Origin: an uncultured Collinsella sp.
Lineage (GTDB): Bacteria; Actinomycetota; Coriobacteriia; Coriobacteriales; Coriobacteriaceae
Length of the DNA: 49,914 bases
Direction of reading: 5' to 3'
NCBI GenBank assembly: GCA_900541715.1
Contig: UQLI01000012.1
Coordinates: forward strand, 1 to 49,914
Shown here: positions 24,910 to 32,599 of the stretch, in pieces
Position numbering within the stretch: position 1 is the stretch's first letter
Layout of the letters: every line of letters starts with the position of its first letter
Translations under genes and position numbers: made by a program
Notes under the pieces: model-generated
The model's database searches: none
What the model saw: only the letters and a program-made list of their open reading frames with translations
Told to the model about the DNA's origin: nothing

Positions 24910-25629
24910 ATGCTCGATACACACGAAAAACGGCCACTCTATTTACAGCTCACCGACGCGCTGCTCAAGCAGATCGTCGATGAATATCAAGCAGACGATA
25001 AACTTCCAACAGAAATGGAACTCTGCGACGAATACGCCGTAAGCAGAACAACCGTCCGACTTGCCATGAGTGAGCTGGAGCGTCGTGGAAGTATCTATCG
25101 AATCCAAGGTAAGGGGTCGTTTGTTGCACCGAAACGCGTTAGCGAGCTCAATTCACTTTTAGACTTTGACTTTGCAAGCCATTGCGATGGCGTTGATCCA
25201 GATGCCATTACCAAACATTTCGGCGGCCTCACATCAGGTCGTCCAATTTCCGTAATGATGCTCCAACAATTTGGATGTCAAAGTCGCGACAAAATTCAGC
25301 GTCTTGAATTGACCTACGAACTTGAAGGCAGCTTCATAGGCGCTGATACGTTCTTCATTTCAAAGTCGCGCGTTCCGAATAACCAGTTAGATTTTCAGGC
25401 ATTTAGCAGAATCATGGACGACTTGTCCAAGTCTATCCAATCTGTTAGGGAAAGCTATAGAGCACGTCAGCTTAGCGATTCCGAAGCCAGTAATTATGGT
25501 GTTGCAAAACTTCCGGTCATCGAACTGACTCATTATGCTTACGACTCCGGAGGCAAACTAATCTCAATTGTCTGCCGCACCGTCTTAACTGGGCGAATCC
25601 CTTATCAAAACTTTATTTTCAAGTCCTAA
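24910..25629 (+). CDS. GntR-family (HutC/UTRA type) transcriptional regulator
   Basis: Regulator of about 239 aa. The N-terminal winged HTH reads DKLPTEMELCDEYAVSRTTV, and a UTRA effector domain follows. I prefer the ATG at 24910, with GAGG 6 bp upstream, over the ATG at 24892. It lies after the TIM-barrel gene in the same direction, so it is probably part of that operon and controls the divergent lacE4 unit. UTRA domains usually sense sugar phosphates, which fits a PTS substrate. Confidence 0.85.
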   Translation: MLDTHEKRPLYLQLTDALLKQIVDEYQADDKLPTEMELCDEYAVSRTTVRLAMSELERRGSIYRIQGKGSFVAPKRVSELNSLLDFDFASHCDGVDPDAITKHFGGLTSGRPISVMMLQQFGCQSRDKIQRLELTYELEGSFIGADTFFISKSRVPNNQLDFQAFSRIMDDLSKSIQSVRESYRARQLSDSEASNYGVAKLPVIELTHYAYDSGGKLISIVCRTVLTGRIPYQNFIFKS

Positions 25630-25641
25630 TGTTCTTTTTCT

Positions 25642-25785
25642 TTTGTCTCGATCTGTAACACGTAGCCGAGTTTTTAAGTCCTAACCGTTACAGATCGAGA
25701 CAAACAAGGTAGGCCCCGCCGAATTGTCTCAATCTGTAACATCTGGTTGGTGGTTTCACCCCTACCTGTTACAGGTTGAGACGAT
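25642..25785. repeat. Cluster of two CTGTAACA inverted repeats (copies 8-9)
   Basis: Copy 8 (25642-25705, loop CGTAGCCGAGTTTTTAAGTC) and copy 9 (25723-25785, divergent loop CTGGTTGGTGGTTTCACCCC) are 17 bp apart. They lie in the convergent gap between the GntR gene and lacR. Confidence 0.88.
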
Positions 25786-25901
25786 TTGATAGTGGAGTCC
25801 TTATTTGCGCGTCATATCGCGTAGCGCTGACGCGCTGGTTTCCACAATGACAGGAGGTAAAAGTCCTCCCGCATCACCCGTTGGCAATCCCGTAGCGATA
25901 A

Positions 25902-26666
25902 CTAGCAAATAACCTGCGTGTGTTCCTCGATGGCGGCACGATCCTCGGCGGCGATGCCCGGCTCGCACACCACGGCGTCCAAATTGTCCAGGCGGCAGAA
26001 GGTGTAGAAGTCGCGCTTGCCGATCTTGCTGGAGTCGGCGATCAGATAGCGCGAGTCGGCCTTGCTAAAGGCGAGCTGCTGGATGCGGCCCTCTTCCATA
26101 TTGGATGTAGACACGTCGCCGTCCAGAATGCCGTTGGCACCGATAAACGCCGCGTCGATGCCCAGCGCACGCAGGGTATCCTCGGCCGTTGGTCCCACAA
26201 AAGCGGCGGTGCGGCGACGGTACATGCCGCCCACCAGGCACAGGTCGCAGTCTTCGCGCGCCTCGAGCAGGTTAAACACCGAAAGCGAATTGGTCACAAT
26301 GCGCAGGCGAAACGCCGGCAGCATCGAGGCCATCTGCTCAACCGTGGTGCCCGTGCCCAAAAAGATGGTCGAGCCTTCCTCGATAAGCTCCACAGAACGG
26401 CGCGCAATCTGCAACTTTTCCTCGGCATGCTTCGTGCGCTTTTCGCTGTGCGAATACTCATGGCGCAGCATAGCGTGTGGACGGCTCTGCGCACTGCGGG
26501 CTCCGCCGTGCACGCGCTCGATCTCGCCCAGGCTCGCAAGCTCCTCAAGGTCACGGCGGATCGTCATATCCGAGACACCTAACGCATCCGAAATCTCCTT
26601 GACCGAGACCGTTCCCTGTTCCTCGAGCAGCTGCCGAACCTTATCCTGTCGCTCCGCTTTAATCAC
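25902..26666 (-). CDS. lacR: DeoR-family lactose-system repressor
   Basis: Repressor of 254 aa. The DeoR HTH (VSVKEISDALGVSDMTIRRD) is at the N-terminus, with ERVHGGA after it, and the C-terminal DeoRC sensor domain contains FLGTGTTVEQM and DAAFIGANGI. The start is taken as the GTG at 26666, giving the usual family start (IKAERQDKVRQLL) with GAGGA 6 bp upstream; further GTG codons up to 26693 are possible. LacR proteins respond to tagatose-6-phosphate in streptococci and staphylococci; that ligand fits here. A site in its own promoter recurs before lacF, so it may control the distant lac genes. Confidence 0.85.
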   Translation of the reverse strand: MIKAERQDKVRQLLEEQGTVSVKEISDALGVSDMTIRRDLEELASLGEIERVHGGARSAQSRPHAMLRHEYSHSEKRTKHAEEKLQIARRSVELIEEGSTIFLGTGTTVEQMASMLPAFRLRIVTNSLSVFNLLEAREDCDLCLVGGMYRRRTAAFVGPTAEDTLRALGIDAAFIGANGILDGDVSTSNMEEGRIQQLAFSKADSRYLIADSSKIGKRDFYTFCRLDNLDAVVCEPGIAAEDRAAIEEHTQVIC

Positions 26667-26698
26667 GATGAGTCCTCGCTGTTCCACGCTCACGTCAA

Positions 26699-26721
26699 TT
26701 CAAACAATAACGAACAAATTG
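26699..26721 (-). promoter_or_regulatory. Putative LacR autoregulatory site
   Basis: TTCAAACAATAACGAACAAA begins at 26699, just upstream of lacR. The same TTCAAACAAnAAnGAACAA layout occurs in front of lacF (5026). LacR binding is inferred. Confidence 0.5.
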
Positions 26722-26871
26722 TATCAGACTCGCGCGCGTCAGAAATGAACGCCCGCACAGCTCCAATCATCACTTTTTTGAGAAAAATACCCCCTGCTTT
26801 AGTGGGGTGTAGTGATAATCTCGCCTGTTCGCGCTACAGTTTGTCCGAAATACCTCGATGTTAGGAACCAA

Positions 26872-27924
26872 ATGATCACTTCCGAGCTTTTCGGCACCGC
26901 GCCGTGCGGTACCCCCGTTCATCGCTACACCCTCAACGGGCCTGAGATCTGCGTTCGCATTATGGACTATGGCGCTACCGTGTTGGGCATCGACGTACCC
27001 GACATCCCTGGCAACGTGCGCGATGTGGTGCTGGGCTTCGATAAGCTCGAGGATTACTTTGACAACCCCGCCTGCTTTGGCGCGACCATCGGCCCCGTGG
27101 CCAACCGCACTGCGGGTGCCACGATCACCATCGCCGGTACGGACTGGCATATGCCGGCCAACGAAGGCGTCAACAACCTGCACAGCGATCTTGAGCACGG
27201 CCTGCACAAGCGCGTGTGGGATGTTGAGCTCGACGAGGCCCATAACGCCGTGCGCATGACCACCTCGCTTGAGGACGGTGAGCTGGGCCTGCCCGGCAAC
27301 CGCACCTTTACGGCCGTGTTTACCGTGACACGCACTGGCCGCTTCCGTATCGAATACGGCTGCGAGAGCGACCGCGCCACCTACGTGTCCATGACCAACC
27401 ACACGTACTTTAACCTTGCCGGCCATAACGCCGGCATGGACTGCGAGCACTTCTTTGTTGCCAACGCTGCCCACTACCTGCCCATCAACGAGCAGAATAT
27501 CCCCACCGGCGAGATCGCTCCGGTCGAGGGAACACCGTTTGACTTTCGCGAGCTGCGCCCCGTCGCTCCCGGCATGGAGGCCGACGACCCGCAGATTAAG
27601 CAGGCCCGTGGCTACGATCACTGTCTGTGCATCGATGGCTATCAGTACGGCCGCAATCTCCGCCGCGCGATGCACGTCGAGGAGATGTGGACCGGCCGCG
27701 AGCTGGACTACTACACCACTGCCCCGGGCGTGCAGCTCTACACCGGCAACTGGCTGGGCGACGAGCACGCCAAGGACGATGCTAACTATGGCTGGGGCGC
27801 CGGCTTTGCTCTCGAGGCCGAGATGTACCCCGACACGCCGCACCAGCCGTTGTTCCCGCAGGGCATTGTGGGCCCGGGTCACCCCTACAGCAATGTGATC
27901 GAATACCACTTTATGAGGCACTAA
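26872..27924 (+). CDS. galM: Galactose mutarotase (aldose 1-epimerase)
   Basis: Cytoplasmic enzyme of 350 aa, a typical GalM length, interconverting alpha and beta anomers of galactose or glucose. Family features are GPVANRTAGA, NNLHSD, the catalytic-His segment NHTYFNLAGH, and the segment with the general-base Glu (FALEAEMYPDTPHQP). The ATG at 26872 has AGGA upstream; the 20 extra codons of the longer frame are not family-like. It is divergent from lacR and monocistronic, ending before a terminator. It differs from the two shorter LacX-like proteins in the window. Confidence 0.92.
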   Translation: MITSELFGTAPCGTPVHRYTLNGPEICVRIMDYGATVLGIDVPDIPGNVRDVVLGFDKLEDYFDNPACFGATIGPVANRTAGATITIAGTDWHMPANEGVNNLHSDLEHGLHKRVWDVELDEAHNAVRMTTSLEDGELGLPGNRTFTAVFTVTRTGRFRIEYGCESDRATYVSMTNHTYFNLAGHNAGMDCEHFFVANAAHYLPINEQNIPTGEIAPVEGTPFDFRELRPVAPGMEADDPQIKQARGYDHCLCIDGYQYGRNLRRAMHVEEMWTGRELDYYTTAPGVQLYTGNWLGDEHAKDDANYGWGAGFALEAEMYPDTPHQPLFPQGIVGPGHPYSNVIEYHFMRH

Positions 27925-27952
27925 GCCCACAACGCAACATATCGCACAGCAG

Positions 27953-27986
27953 CGCCCGCCGGCACCACCGCCAGCGGGCGTTTTTT
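27953..27986 (+). terminator. Terminator of galM
   Basis: 7 bp stem CGCCCGC/GCGGGCG (27953-27959 with 27974-27980), followed by six T. Confidence 0.85.
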
Positions 27987-28031
27987 CATCTTTTGGGCTT
28001 GTTTTCGCTGTGACTGTATGAGTGACATATC

Positions 28032-28184
28032 AAAACTATGCCCATTTACTACGTTTAGCCTGGGATGCTCGACCATGCACCGGTTTTTGTTAAACTCTCG
28101 AGCCGTCTACCTGCAGTTTTGTTTTTCTCAAATTCGACATGCTCGGCGATAGCCGATCAAACGTAGTAAATGGACATAGTTTTT
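28032..28184. repeat. Long inverted repeat with 25 bp arms (element type 2)
   Basis: The left arm (28032-28056, core CATTTACTACGTTT) and right arm (28159-28183, core AAACGTAGTAAATG) differ at one position. The roughly 100 bp between them has no recognisable gene. It fills the convergent gap between galM and the orphan IIB gene. The form suggests a small non-autonomous mobile element or a REP-like unit. Confidence 0.7.
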
Positions 28185-28250
28185 GACAGACGGCATCGCT
28201 CGCATCCCTCGCAAGGGCAAAATGATCCGTTTTCCTCCGTCCCCAAGGGA

Positions 28251-28733
28251 TCACTTGAACAGATTGCCGATGGGGTCGGGATTGGAGCTGGGGAGATAGC
28301 GGATTTCTAGCTCTACGCCGAGCGCCTGCAGTTCTTTGAGGGCAGCAACGTCTGCGTCGCTCACGGCAACCGCGGGCGTTATGGGGCGCTTGCCCTTCCC
28401 TGCCTGCATATGGCCAATGCTGATCTTGGTGATTGGCACACCACCCTTAACCAGCGCGAGCGCATCGGCGGGTGAGGCCACCATGATCAGAATCAACTGG
28501 CGCGGCGTTGCGGTATGAATGATGTCGATGGTCCTTTGCACCGAGAAAAACCGCGTCCACACGCCCTCGGGCGCCGCGACCCTCATAGGCGCCCACTTGC
28601 GCGAATCCGCCGCAATCTCGTCGTTGACGATTAGGACGAGGTTGGAACCCATAGCCTCGTTCCACAGCTCGACGTCTTGCCCGTAAATAAACCGGTCATC
28701 GATACGCGTGAGAAGGATCTTGGGTTGAGCCAT
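28251..28733 (-). CDS. Mannose-family PTS IIB-like protein lacking the phosphorylated His (orphan)
   Basis: Cytoplasmic protein of 160 aa, full length for a mannose/sorbose-family IIB domain and clearly similar to the intact IIB at 38710-39192. The family's active-site loop RLVHGQV is here RFIYGQD: the phospho-accepting His17 is Tyr17. No IIA, IIC or IID gene adjoins it. It may be a regulatory or decaying paralogue rather than a transporter part. The ribosome site before the ATG is weak (GGGAC). The remaining fold-defining segments (LILIMVASPADALALVKGG, ITKISIGHMQ) are intact, which argues against a random pseudogene. Confidence 0.85.
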   Translation of the reverse strand: MAQPKILLTRIDDRFIYGQDVELWNEAMGSNLVLIVNDEIAADSRKWAPMRVAAPEGVWTRFFSVQRTIDIIHTATPRQLILIMVASPADALALVKGGVPITKISIGHMQAGKGKRPITPAVAVSDADVAALKELQALGVELEIRYLPSSNPDPIGNLFK

Positions 28734-28890
28734 GGCAGTCCCATTCTGTTTGAGACTCGTAAGAGCGAGACATCACGTCTCCAATATTAGTGCATTTAAA
28801 GTGAGAAAAGCCGTCAGAACACTTGCACGGATGTGCGATGTCCCGTATCATAGACAGCCGTTGACGCCTCAGTTGCGTCACCACATGGCC

Positions 28891-28966
28891 GCCAGCGTAG
28901 CTCAGTTGGTAGAGCACCGCTCTCGTAAAGCGGGGGTCACCGGTTCGAGCCCGGTCGCTGGCTCCA
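28891..28966 (+). tRNA. tRNA-Thr (anticodon CGT)
   Basis: All four stems can be drawn: acceptor GCCAGCG/CGCTGGC, D stem GCTC/GAGC, anticodon stem CCGCT/AGCGG with loop CTCGTAA, and T stem ACCGG/CCGGT with loop TTCGAGC. The anticodon CGT reads ACG. The 3' CCA is encoded (28964-28966). A terminator follows at once. Confidence 0.95.
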
Positions 28967-28977
28967 TTGCACAAGAT

Positions 28978-29000
28978 AGCCGCCTTCGGGCGGCTTTTTT
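28978..29000 (+). terminator. Terminator of tRNA-Thr
   Basis: AGCCGCC stem with a TTCG loop and GGCGGCT return (28978-28995), followed by a T-run. Confidence 0.92.
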
Positions 29001-29189
29001 GTTGCCGATTCGCCCACTCGGTGGACTTCGGATTTAATGCTTAGGGGGCGGGGATTTACCAAAGTGAAATTTTAATGAAAAGAAACCCAGCTGCAACAAT
29101 TGCCATGGTGAGGGCTCGAATTGGTCATATAGATTTAAAATAGCCACGATACCTTCTCTTTTGCTGGAACGATATATCTATACAAGGTT

Positions 29190-29759
29190 GTGAGCGGAAA
29201 ACAAAAATACGTCGATTGCTATCCGACAAACGGGTCTGGAATTGCATTCACCGGCATTTCGGGGCAGATTGATACACATGTACGAAAGGGAACCTATGTG
29301 GTGCGTTGGGTTGGAGCTGCTGCAGGCCCGATATGGATTGCGGTCTTGCGCCCCGATGTCCAAATAGGTTTCTCTCTAGACGGGAAGTTGCTCATGGACG
29401 TCATCTATGACGGAGATGACTGGGTCGATCATTATACTTGGCGCCTGGTCGGCTCGAACGACAATGGGGATGTGGTGTTTGATGGACTATGTCCAAAGCA
29501 TCTCCATCCTTTTGTCTCGTCGTTAATTGAGAGTTCCGCTCGTGTTGCCCCCTACAGCTCGGCATCGCTTCATGATACGGACGTTTTGAAGACCATAAGG
29601 GAATCAATTGACGATGGCACGATGAGCGGCCCGCTGTTTTCTCGGCTTGTGGGGCTAGATGAGATTGGCTCGAAACGACTGCTTGCGGGCGAAAAAGTGG
29701 AACTCACTTATCGGTCGATGATTTCAATCCTGCGGCTAGCCGATGTTCTTCGCAAATAA
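29190..29759 (+). CDS. Hypothetical protein
   Basis: Soluble protein of 189 aa; I recognise no family. The frame opens with GTG at 29190 preceded only by a weak AAGG, so the start is uncertain. The region is lower in GC than its neighbours and follows a tRNA gene, a common site for acquired DNA, but no integrase or direct repeat is visible. The C-terminal part (GPLFSRLVGLDEIGSKRLLA) could be helical. It ends before a bidirectional hairpin. Confidence 0.5.
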   Translation: MSGKQKYVDCYPTNGSGIAFTGISGQIDTHVRKGTYVVRWVGAAAGPIWIAVLRPDVQIGFSLDGKLLMDVIYDGDDWVDHYTWRLVGSNDNGDVVFDGLCPKHLHPFVSSLIESSARVAPYSSASLHDTDVLKTIRESIDDGTMSGPLFSRLVGLDEIGSKRLLAGEKVELTYRSMISILRLADVLRK

Positions 29760-29787
29760 ATGAGGCTTCCCTATTCAAAAACAGAAA

Positions 29788-29860
29788 ACCCCGCTAAACG
29801 TGATTCCCCTAGGGAAACACGTTTAGCGGGGTCCTAGCGTGATTTCCCTAGGGGAATCAC
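29788..29860. terminator. Convergent terminator with overlapping alternative hairpins
   Basis: A perfect 15 bp stem (29788-29802 with 29818-29832) has the loop ATTCCCCTAGGGAAA. A second near-palindrome GTGATTTCCCTAGGGGAATC follows at 29839-29860. Its right half can also pair with the loop and inner stem of the first, so the two folds compete. It lies between convergent genes and should end both transcripts. Confidence 0.7.
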
Positions 29861-29893
29861 GCCATCAGACGAATAGCTCTGCCAGGCAGTTCG

Positions 29894-30367
29894 CTACTCC
29901 TCCCAGTAAGCGTCTGCAAGCAGCTTAAAGCAGATCTTCTTGACCGGCTGTGCGCCATCGCCCGGGAACTCGAGCGTGGGCATGTGAGGCTCGCCGGCAA
30001 CGAACAGGGCGAACTTGTCGTCGGCCAGATCGCCGGCGATCGAGGCGTCGGAATCGACCAGATCGTAGTCGTCCTTCTCGTCAAACTCCTGGACCAGCGT
30101 CAAGCTGCCCGTAGCGACCTTAAAGGCCTCGCGACCCTCAATGTCGATCTGCAGGTCATGATAGCGCTGATGCGTCTCATAGTGAGCCTCTGCCTCGGGA
30201 CGCGTCGTGGGAGCCATGACGTTCGCATAGACCTTGTCGCCCAGAATCGGATGGCTGCCGACCTCGAGCTGCGCCGGGTCGTTCTCCTCGAGCCAGTCGA
30301 TCAGCACGTCGAGGCCCTTGAGCATTCCGCGATACTCCTCGATATCGCCCAATGCACCGTAAATCAT
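29894..30367 (-). CDS. YhcH/YjgK/YiaL-family (DUF386) protein
   Basis: Cupin-like cytoplasmic protein of 157 aa. The family pattern is clear: MIYGALGDIEEYRGM at the start, GSHPILGDKVYANVM, and the metal-site segment YETHQRYHDLQIDIEG with two His. Members are linked to sugar catabolism and proposed to act as anomerases or small-sugar isomerases (for example beta subunit partners of EbgA and sialic-acid operons). AAAGGGG precedes the ATG. It lies after the nagA fragment and lacC2 on the minus strand, probably in one transcript. Confidence 0.85.
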   Translation of the reverse strand: MIYGALGDIEEYRGMLKGLDVLIDWLEENDPAQLEVGSHPILGDKVYANVMAPTTRPEAEAHYETHQRYHDLQIDIEGREAFKVATGSLTLVQEFDEKDDYDLVDSDASIAGDLADDKFALFVAGEPHMPTLEFPGDGAQPVKKICFKLLADAYWEE

Positions 30368-30399
30368 CTAAATCCCCTTTCGGATCGCTTCTTTGGCGG

Positions 30400-30540
30400 C
30401 TACTCGGCAAACGCGTTACCGACGCTGTTGCCACCCACATACGCCTCGACCAGGGTAAGGTCGGGATTGAACACGACAAACTCGGCGTCGCGCCCCGGCA
30501 TAATGCTACCGCACTTGTCGTCGACATGAGCTAGCAAGCG
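30400..30540 (-). pseudogene. nagA 3'-end fragment
   Basis: The minus-strand frame that ends at a TAG at 30400-30402 encodes about 43 residues (AHVDDKCGSIMPGRDAEF onward to SVGNAFAE) that match the C-terminus of the complete NagA at 33260-34429 at about 34 of 43 positions. Everything upstream is missing; lacC2 begins instead. It is a remnant of a second nagA, left by duplication or rearrangement. Confidence 0.85.
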
Positions 30541-30564
30541 ATGCCGAGGCCGTCACCCAAGCTC

Positions 30565-31500
30565 TTACAGCTCGGTCACGACAACGCCGTTGTAGACCTC
30601 GTCCCAACGGTCCATGACCAGATGGCCGGTCATGGGATCCATGGCGTTGAGCTTGCCGCAGGTATTGGCGGTACGCAGCACCGTCTCGTCGTCTGCGCCA
30701 GCAGCGATGGCATGCGCGAAGCCTGCGATAGTGGAGTCACCAGAGCCCGTGGCGTTAACGGCAGGGATATCGGGCGTCTTTGCGCGGAACGCACGGCCGT
30801 TATGGAAGCCCACGGAGCCGGCGGCACCCATGGACACGACGACCCAGGGGATATCGGAGAAGCGGGCATCAGAGGCGAGCGCGGCGCGGAGCTCGTCCAC
30901 ATCGTCGGTGGTAAAGCTCGTGCCCAGAAGGCCGTTGATCTCGGTCAGGTTAGGCTTGACAAGCTCGGGCTTGACCTCGGACTTGAGCGCCGCCTCGAGC
31001 GAAGCACCCGAGGTATCGAGCAGCACCTTGGCGCCGGCGTTCTCGGCAATGCCCGTGATCTTGGCATAGTAGTCTGCCTCGACACCGCGGGGCAGCGAAC
31101 CCGAGATGGTGACGACGTCGGCCTTGCTCGCAAGCTCGGTAAACTTGGCGGTAAAGGCATCGAGCTCCTCAGGGGCAATTGTCGGGCCGCTCTCGAGCAG
31201 CTCGGTCTGGTTGCCGGCATGAAGGATATTGAGGCAGATGCGGGTCTCGCCCTTGATGGGCACAAAGTCGTTGTTAATACCGTTGGCGTCCATGAGCTCG
31301 GCCATATAGGCGCCCATATGGCCACCAAGCAGGCCGGTTGCCACAACATCGTCGCCCAACTGACCAAGGACGCGGGCTACGTTAAGGCCCTTGCCGCCGG
31401 CGGTCTTTTCGGGCGTCACACGGTTGACGTCGTCGATAACGAGCTCATCGAGCTGATAGCGCGTATCGACAGACGGGTTCATCGTAACGGTGAGGATCAT
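30565..31500 (-). CDS. PfkB-family tagatose-6-phosphate kinase (LacC type), copy 2
   Basis: Sugar-phosphate kinase of 311 aa, nearly identical in layout to the copy at 57-992. GGKGLNVARVL and NATGSGDSTIAGF, the two PfkB signatures, are intact. AAGGAG precedes the ATG. It lies 59 bp after lacX2. Its position beside an amino-sugar cluster (nagA fragment, then nagA and agaS on the other side) suggests use of the tagatose-6-phosphate made by AgaS, while copy 1 would serve the lactose route (inference). Confidence 0.85.
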   Translation of the reverse strand: MILTVTMNPSVDTRYQLDELVIDDVNRVTPEKTAGGKGLNVARVLGQLGDDVVATGLLGGHMGAYMAELMDANGINNDFVPIKGETRICLNILHAGNQTELLESGPTIAPEELDAFTAKFTELASKADVVTISGSLPRGVEADYYAKITGIAENAGAKVLLDTSGASLEAALKSEVKPELVKPNLTEINGLLGTSFTTDDVDELRAALASDARFSDIPWVVVSMGAAGSVGFHNGRAFRAKTPDIPAVNATGSGDSTIAGFAHAIAAGADDETVLRTANTCGKLNAMDPMTGHLVMDRWDEVYNGVVVTEL

Positions 31501-31559
31501 TTTTAGCTCCTTATCTCGCAGGCTCCTTGTGCCTCGCGATACGAGTCGACAAAACGGAA

Positions 31560-32441
31560 TTACAGAATCTCAATCGTGAACGAGCGAACGACGGTCTCCT
31601 TGGGCTTGGCGACAAGGCAGCCGCGCTTATGCTCAAGCACATCGTCCTCATCGGAACAGGTCGAAAGACCGCCCCAAGGCTCAACCGCCACAAAATCGCC
31701 CTCGGGCTTGCTCCACACAATGAGATATGGGAAGCCCTCAAAGCTCAGGCGGACGCCCTTGTCCTCGCCCTTTTTGGAAAGCGTGACCTGACGGCTCTCG
31801 AGCACGTCAAAGATGGTCTCCGCAAAATCGAAGAGCTCATGTGACAGAGGCAGCGTCTTTCCCACCATGGGGTTCTTGGAGCGGTTTGCCACGTCAATCA
31901 AGCCAGTCGAAGGGACAGCGGTGCAAAGCTCCGCAGCCTCGTCTTTCTCAAAGCGCAACTCGTAGTCCGTATAGGCCTCGCCCTCATCGAGCGGACACCT
32001 AAAGCCGGGATGACCGCCGATAAAGAACGGCATGTCCTCGGTACCCTCGTTGGTAACCTCATAGGCGACACGCACGGCGGCGTCCTCAAGCGTATAACGA
32101 GCGACAAGCTTAAACGGGTACGGATAATCGCTCAGCAGCGCGGCGTTATCCTCCGAAGCCAGGCACATCGCCAGCTCGTTCTCGTCTTGGCTCAGCAGCT
32201 TCCACTCCTGTTTGCGCGCAAACCCGTGGCGAGCGAGCTTTACATGATGCCCGGCAAACGTCATGGCGCTGTTGTCGCGCAAGCCTCCGCAAATCGGAAA
32301 GCAGACCGGCGCCTGACCGGACCACACTGCGGGATCGCCCTGCCACAAGTACTCGCGACCTCCGGCCTCAATCGAGGTAAACGAACCACCAGCCGTGGAC
32401 ACCTTAATAGAAATCGAATCGTTGGAGAGAGCGTATTCCAT
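31560..32441 (-). CDS. Aldose 1-epimerase-like protein (LacX type), copy 2
   Basis: Protein of 293 aa, the same length as copy 1 at 1049-1930, with the same key segments (STAGGSFTSI, CFPICGGLRD, HPGFRCPLDEGEA). AAAGGATG precedes the ATG. It forms a pair with lacC2 exactly as copy 1 does with lacC1, so the pair was duplicated as a unit. A divergent flavodoxin gene lies 158 bp upstream. Confidence 0.8.
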   Translation of the reverse strand: MEYALSNDSISIKVSTAGGSFTSIEAGGREYLWQGDPAVWSGQAPVCFPICGGLRDNSAMTFAGHHVKLARHGFARKQEWKLLSQDENELAMCLASEDNAALLSDYPYPFKLVARYTLEDAAVRVAYEVTNEGTEDMPFFIGGHPGFRCPLDEGEAYTDYELRFEKDEAAELCTAVPSTGLIDVANRSKNPMVGKTLPLSHELFDFAETIFDVLESRQVTLSKKGEDKGVRLSFEGFPYLIVWSKPEGDFVAVEPWGGLSTCSDEDDVLEHKRGCLVAKPKETVVRSFTIEIL

Positions 32442-32599
32442 TGCCCATCCTTTCGAACAACTGCTTTTTTTGCTCGCAAGAACCCGTCTCGGCCCTGACC
32501 AAAGGACAAACCCGCACGTTCATCGATGCGTCCGGTATCCCAGCCATGCAACGGGGTACCATACAGACATTGATGCAATTACAGCTGAAAGGCCTTCTT

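Noticed and set aside
28251..28733. Calling the orphan IIB a simple pseudogene
   Set aside because: The frame is intact over the full family length and structural segments are conserved; only the phospho-His loop is changed.
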